A stretch of 64,000 bases of DNA from Varroa destructor (taxonomy: Eukaryota; Arthropoda; Arachnida; Mesostigmata; Varroidae). Shown piece by piece: positions 59,154-64,000 of this stretch. The stretch lies in assembly GCF_002443255.2 (NCBI RefSeq), contig NW_019211459.1:2929751-2993750 (forward strand). The letters are read 5' to 3'. Made by a program: the position numbers and the translations under genes. The number at the start of each line of letters is the position of its first letter. Position 1 is the stretch's first letter. The notes under the pieces were generated by a model. The model searched no databases. It was not told the DNA's origin and saw only the letters and a list, made by a program, of their open reading frames with translations.

Positions 59154-60235
59154 GCGATCGCTGACAATATTCATTTTTTTCTGCTCCATTTCTTTATAAT
59201 AGTACTGATCATTCTAAGCAGAATATTTGTATACGGATTAAACAATGAACCATTTTCTTTAGATCAGACGAAAAGAAATGTCTAAAAAATGATCTTAGCA
59301 CCGGACCTTGTATGCGACCACTGCTCATATCGTGGAGAAGACAGTTGAAGCCCGAATGGTGAAGCAGGATGTATAACGCTATTGTAGGGTGGCTCTACAT
59401 CTAGAGCTAGCTCGCTAGACTAACTTATTAGAAATTACCGCTTCTGACACAATTGGTTGGACGTTATTATAACCACCATGTATATATCTATATAGATAAT
59501 TGCATACGGGTTCTGTATGGATTAATCTAGTAGTTTCATCTGAAGTACTAATGGATGCACCATTTCGTAAAATATTTTTTGATAAGAAAATATTTTAAAA
59601 TTTTTATATAAAAATAATTTGCGAGGGAACCGCATCTGTGGGGCCTGCAACTTACCAGTTCAATCAAATAGCTAGTGACTATCTATGGTAGTCGTTTTAG
59701 GGAACGATCCTGAACCCTGTGACCAAATGGCTCGTGCTCTCTTCTTTGAATAATAAGCACCAGTGGCAGCAGAGCAATTAGTACGCGCCTGTCACCTTAG
59801 TACACAGAGTACACGCATCTTTCAAGTCATTACCCAAGAAGTGATAATGAAAGGAAATTCAACTTGGTAGCTAACTTCATATATTATGACAGTCAAGAAA
59901 CGGGCTCTTCAAACAAGAAATAAACCAGCCTTTCCTGTTTTAAAACCAAAAAGTGTTCGTATACGTAAGATATTTAGATACTTGCGGCGAGATCGGAGCA
60001 ACACTTGTGACCAATATAGACATTTACGAACAATGAGCGCATTATAGAGGTTTAAGTATAACTTCGGGTTTTGTAAGATGAAAATTTACAATTTGCGCCA
60101 ATGGGAAAAGTTAAGAGTTCGTAGTATAACGTGTACAGTCTTGAAGTTGCCTTTTGTATATTCAGCAATACTACTCTCTCAGAAGAGGCACCTAATTTTA
60201 TATATATTTCAATATACACGACATTAAATAATCGT

Positions 60236-60422
60236 CTAAAGGATACACTGAGCTGTATGAACTAGTTTTAGTAATAGCGTACTAGTACATATATTATAAT
60301 TCCGCTGTTTTTCGTCCGCTATGCAATCAAGCCAGTGGCCTTCTTGACCAAAAGTATATTTCTTGCTTCGTTTATATCGGTATAGATTTTCAAACTTTTG
60401 GCGCATACGACACATTTGACTT
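60236..60422 (-). CDS. Candidate exon following the 61-kb exon
   Basis: On the minus strand a possible acceptor (GTGTCTGTTCGAAG) opens a frame whose phase matches the two bases left by the 60940 donor, giving K then SQMCRMRQKFENLYRYKRSK and KYTFGQEGHWLDCIADEKQR. The sequence is basic, with Cys and aromatic residues. It runs to a stop at 60236 or to an unseen donor. A second frame of the same bases (CLFEEVKCVVCAKSLKIYTD) is also open and carries CxxC, so the frame is not settled. Confidence 0.27.
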
Positions 60423-60939
60423 CTTCGAACAGACACTTAAGATTTTGACAACCCATGTTGTATAGCAAAGGGTTTTATCCAGAACTTGCGGGCTTCCGGC
60501 TGGAATCATTGCTGAGGCTGGGAGGAAGTGCTCAACTTTGCCCTTAAGTCCATGAGCTTGTCACAACATCAGTTTATAGTTTCGGTACCGTATCGAGAGC
60601 AGACGTTCTAGAGATCAATAGGTCGAAATCCACTCTATCAAATGTATAGCAAAAATAAACGCTGTAAAATCCTTTACGATTAATTTCAGCTCTCGCCCAC
60701 TCGTCGTCGACTTGCAGTGGCGAATGCAGGTTGATTTACCTTCAGATAAGCACAGGTAGGCAGATATGTAATTTACGGTAATATCTTCTATGACAATGCA
60801 AGCAAATATAAACCTTTAAGCAATGGAATAATAGTTTTCAGCACTTTTTCGTAACTTGCTCCATCTCACGAAGGATGTTTAGTGTAACTTTCATTTATTA
60901 TGATTGAAGGCAAGTTGACAAAAGGAAAGTTTAACTTAC

Positions 60940-61059
60940 TTATGTTTGTCAGGTTTCTTGACTATCTCTTCGGGCACAAAGTTCATGTCACTTAGACACA
61001 TGAGGATTTGGTTACCAGCATCAGAGAGCCTATTGGGAATAATGTATTGCAATTTGAAG
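60940..61059 (-). CDS. Candidate internal exon, unknown product
   Basis: On the minus strand an acceptor (ACACTTCCCAACAG) is followed by one base of a split codon, 39 codons and two bases before a perfect donor (CAT AA, then GTAAGT). The peptide is even in composition: FKLQYIIPNRLSDAGNQILM, then CLSDMNFVPEEIVKKPDKH. A plus-strand frame (61008-61220) overlaps it, with a less protein-like translation. The family was not recognised. The phase fits the candidate exon at 60422, suggesting one minus-strand gene running toward the terminal exon at 57253. Confidence 0.4.
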
Positions 61060-61229
61060 CTGTTGGGAAGTGTTGTCAGTCGCGACTCAATCATTGGTTA
61101 TTAGATGGGCAAATCTATTGCGCATACGCATCCGTTCATTTGCATGTTGGTAAAAGAGCCAAAAAATCTCTTATTAAGCGGGCTATTGAAGGCGTCGATT
61201 CTTTAAAAAGGCCTGCTTAGAGAGCGCCT

Positions 61230-62200
61230 GCGGAAGATAGGCAATTGCATAGGGCAGTAACCTGATTAATGTGAAGGGTTAATATTAACGTGGGTGAACA
61301 TCGTTCTAGCGTGTCGGAGACGATCGAAAATTTGCAGAAGTTTAACGAGTTTTTTCATCCCCCATTTCCGCTGCTGACTCCAAGAAAATACGCCAATTTA
61401 TGTTAGCTACAATCACACCTACGCTATTGAAGCCAGTTTATGGTACTTGAGCTACAGGAGTAGCTTGGGGTAAGTACTTATATGAGTCAATCCGGAAATT
61501 ACGCCGAGATGAGTGGCAGTCGAAACTAAACGCACTGTTTTTTTTTATTTGTGGGTACTAGATCAAGAATAATAATAATACTTCCGGGTCTAATAACCAT
61601 CGTAAAAAGTTGAAAAAAATAAGTCAGTACGTAAAAATTTAGGAAATTTACCTATCTTAAAGAAACCGGTTTGGGGTAGCGGTGTTATTTTTCAGTCAGC
61701 GCTGGGCAGAGAAAAAGCACAGCGATTTGTGCTTCACGCACACCCATTCCAGCGATTCACTTGGTTGTTTCAGAGGATAGGTTATATTAGCGGCTAAGCT
61801 GGCAAAAGGGGGTATCAGCACAGATTAACCTAATCTGCTTAATTGTAGAAATAAGTGTATTAATAACGACTGTTTCACTGCATCACTGATATTGATTTCA
61901 TGAACGGTAAAACGATCGCGTACCAAAATGTACACTTTGTAGTTCGATCGCAGTGGAAAAGCTAACGGCTTCTGCCAAGCGACAGGTCGGCTGCTGATAA
62001 TTTTCGATTCGGATTGGGTCTCACTGATGGGAGCTATAGCAGTTTCTTAAGACTGGCAACGTATCACAATTTGGCGGCTTTTAACGAGCGGGCTTAAAAA
62101 AAAAAACAGATTTATTTGATGTCCATAATCTGTGAAAATCGTCCAGATCTATACATACAATGTAGATAGTACTTTTAGGGATGGATCATACCTCAGATGT
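61230..62200. other. No recognisable genes
   Basis: AT-rich sequence with an AATAATAATAATA tract at 61568-61580 and T or A runs at 61540 and 62097. Nothing else was seen. Confidence 0.45.
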
Positions 62201-62204
62201 AAAC

Positions 62205-62231
62205 ATATATATATATATATATATATATATA
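62205..62231. repeat. (AT)n array
   Basis: About 13 uninterrupted AT units. Confidence 0.97.
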
Positions 62232-62544
62232 AATGCTTGTTGCTTACAATATATCGATTTGTTTTTACTTTGTGATTTATGTGTATAATGTCGTCCGTAA
62301 TATACCGATAACGACTTAAACGGCATTTCTGACTATTCTATAAGTAGCCCTTGATGCTAAATCAGGACACATTATAATGCCAACGACGTATCTACAGAAA
62401 ATTCGGTTCGTTCATGCTTAAGCGAACCATTTTACCACTGTCCTATCTCGTGGCCACTACAAGCAAGATCACAGGTACTTCCATAAGTACCCATGATAAC
62501 GCATCAGGTAATGTGTGTATGCTCAACCCATAGGTACGCCCTAG

Positions 62545-62635
62545 TCCGCATTCGGGCATACGAACACTTCGTTTCGTGTTGACTGCTAGCCGTCTGAATT
62601 AACACCTCACAGCTCGGGTACCGAACGTAGAATAT
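62545..62635 (+). mobile_element. SINE relic, degraded (copy 6)
   Basis: ATACGAACACTTCGTTTCGTGTTG, then a degraded TGCTAGCCGTCTGAATT block and GGTACCGAACGTAGAATAT follow the order of the family after a box-B-like remnant (GCATTCGGGC). It is the most diverged copy, recognised mainly by the CTTCGTTTCGTGTTG and AGCCGTCTGA blocks. Confidence 0.45.
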
Positions 62636-62639
62636 CAAA

Positions 62640-63009
62640 AACAGTAAATAACATTTCTGTGGCGCCACTAGCACGATTCGGCCTAAGTATTTGTTAATGA
62701 TACGAAAAATCAGTATTCTATTCTAGTAGGTCACTATATTCCTTCGTTCAGTATATACACGTTTAGTTGTTGTTGCTGTTATTGTTATTCTTGTAAATAT
62801 CGACGTTTAATTCCTAAGAAAAAAAACAAATTGTTTATTCTATTGGCTGATATGTATTCTGAGGTCGGCCACAAAGCCTTGTGGATGATATAATTAGACT
62901 CACTGTAGGATTAGAGGAATATCGTCACAGAATAGAGTCATCCTCTGCGACAGAAGGACTCCTTGAAGACTAAGTGATTATGTGCACGATCTTGCAGAGC
63001 AACAAACCA

Positions 63010-63047
<38 letters not shown>

Positions 63048-64000
63048 TGTAGTCGAAAGCCACATAAAGATGGGTTAAAAAAATGAATCATAATTTCTTT
63101 ATCTAGTTCGTCATGAATGGCTATTGCTGCCAAGTAGGCCGGAAGCTGTTGGTCCGAGTTTCGCTGCGGGACAGATGCATTCACTGAGCCTTAAACTCAT
63201 AATCGGTTATGATGATGAAGATGCACAAAGTAGTCTATAATAGTAATAGGGAATGTCCGCAATGACTCAAAAGTTACAATTCCACAATCTATAAAACCTT
63301 CATTAATTCATAGAAGACATTTTAGCTTGAATAAATCTAGAAAATTTAAAAGTAAGTGGTGAATTGGTAAAGTAGAACAGTTTTACTTGAAAATTAGCCG
63401 GTTACATTACTCGATCTTCGCTAGGTCGTCTAGCTTTACAGACAAATACGACCTTACCTTGCCTAAGCTTGAAACAAACAAGGTCGCTACAGAGTGAACC
63501 ATATAAACCAGATAATTCTGCTCGTCACAAAAGCACCGGCTTCAGTAACAACATAATTAGCAATAGCAGCATTCACTTGATACATAGCGTATGTTCGTCG
63601 TACGCTGATTCGAATTTTACAACATAAACATTTGCATAGTATAGAAATGATAAACCTAAGAGAAACACAAAATATATAAGAAGCACGGTAGTTTTCGATG
63701 CAAAGCGAGAACGCTCACAAAGCGAATTTCGGGGAAACGGATAGGTCGTTAAGCATCAGAGGTTCAGAATTCGCGCCACACTTTTTAAGTGCAATTATAC
63801 GGCAGAACGGGACAAAATAGGAGTAAGGGAGACTTTGACGGGCACATGCGCGGAACGATGCGACCTACATTTGCAGCGGTGGTAGCTGCAGCATATAGAA
63901 AAGGTGACGGTGTGCTAGGGCTTTTAGGGCGGTAGATGGACGTCTACGCAGTGACCAAAGATCGTAGCTATGTAACATCGCGACATCAAAGGACTAACCT
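62640..64000. other. Non-coding right end
   Basis: Holds GTTGTTGCTGTTATTGTTA repeats near 62767 and a long AT array at 63012. No gene is recognisable. Composition becomes somewhat richer in GC and GGT/GCA triplets over the last 150 bases. Confidence 0.4.
63012..63048. repeat. (AT)n array
   Basis: About 18 AT units with one ATACATATATG interruption at the right end. Confidence 0.97.

Noticed and set aside
63050..63060. TAGTCGAAAGC, shared with the arm of the 40.1-kb hairpin
   Set aside because: An 11-base match is too short. The flanks do not agree and there is no inverted partner.

Overview
This window looks like nuclear DNA of a metazoan, most likely an arthropod. A mite or tick is plausible but is not established. 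The reasons are that there are no operons or bacterial-type gene packing, most of the window is AT-rich non-coding sequence with simple repeats, CpG is not obviously depleted, and there are decayed copies of a tRNA-derived SINE, a LINE and a probable DNA transposon. I found no tRNA, rRNA, CRISPR or viral gene.

Layout. 1-6.5 kb: non-coding, with two SINE relics side by side near 2.8-3.0 kb. 6.8-9.4 kb: the best coding candidate region, with a 556-codon open frame on the minus strand, a membrane-spanning exon in another frame that ends in a perfect splice donor, and a plus-strand exon candidate. 10.7-11.5 kb: a GC-rich island. 12-17.8 kb: AT-rich, with nothing recognisable. 17.9-18.7 kb: a GC-rich island with a cysteine-string ORF, followed by a TATA plus initiator pair. 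20.9-21.1 kb: a possible terminal exon with a poly(A) signal. 27.5 kb: a minus-strand exon candidate. 28.0-31.7 kb: two SINE relics and a frameshifted LINE reverse-transcriptase relic. 34.8-35.9 kb: three exon candidates on opposite strands. 39.0-39.9 kb: a GC-rich island. 40.1 kb: a perfect 26-bp inverted repeat, about 650 bp upstream of a Harbinger-like transposase fragment. 42.5-43.6 and 46.3-47.3 kb: GC-rich islands. 52-53.3 kb: a minus-strand exon candidate and the best-preserved SINE copy. 55.5-56.2 kb: another GC-rich island. 57.2-61.1 kb: three minus-strand exon candidates that could belong to one gene, plus two plus-strand candidates. 62.5 kb to the end: a SINE relic and long AT arrays.

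The exon calls rest on open frames, splice consensus and amino-acid composition judged by eye. Short open frames of this kind arise by chance in 64 kb, so most are given at low confidence. The firmest observations are the repeats and hairpins, the SINE family, and the LINE relic. I see no convincing new multi-gene system. The most unusual objects are the near-loopless perfect hairpin at 40.1 kb and the very long minus-strand open frame at 6.9-8.5 kb.
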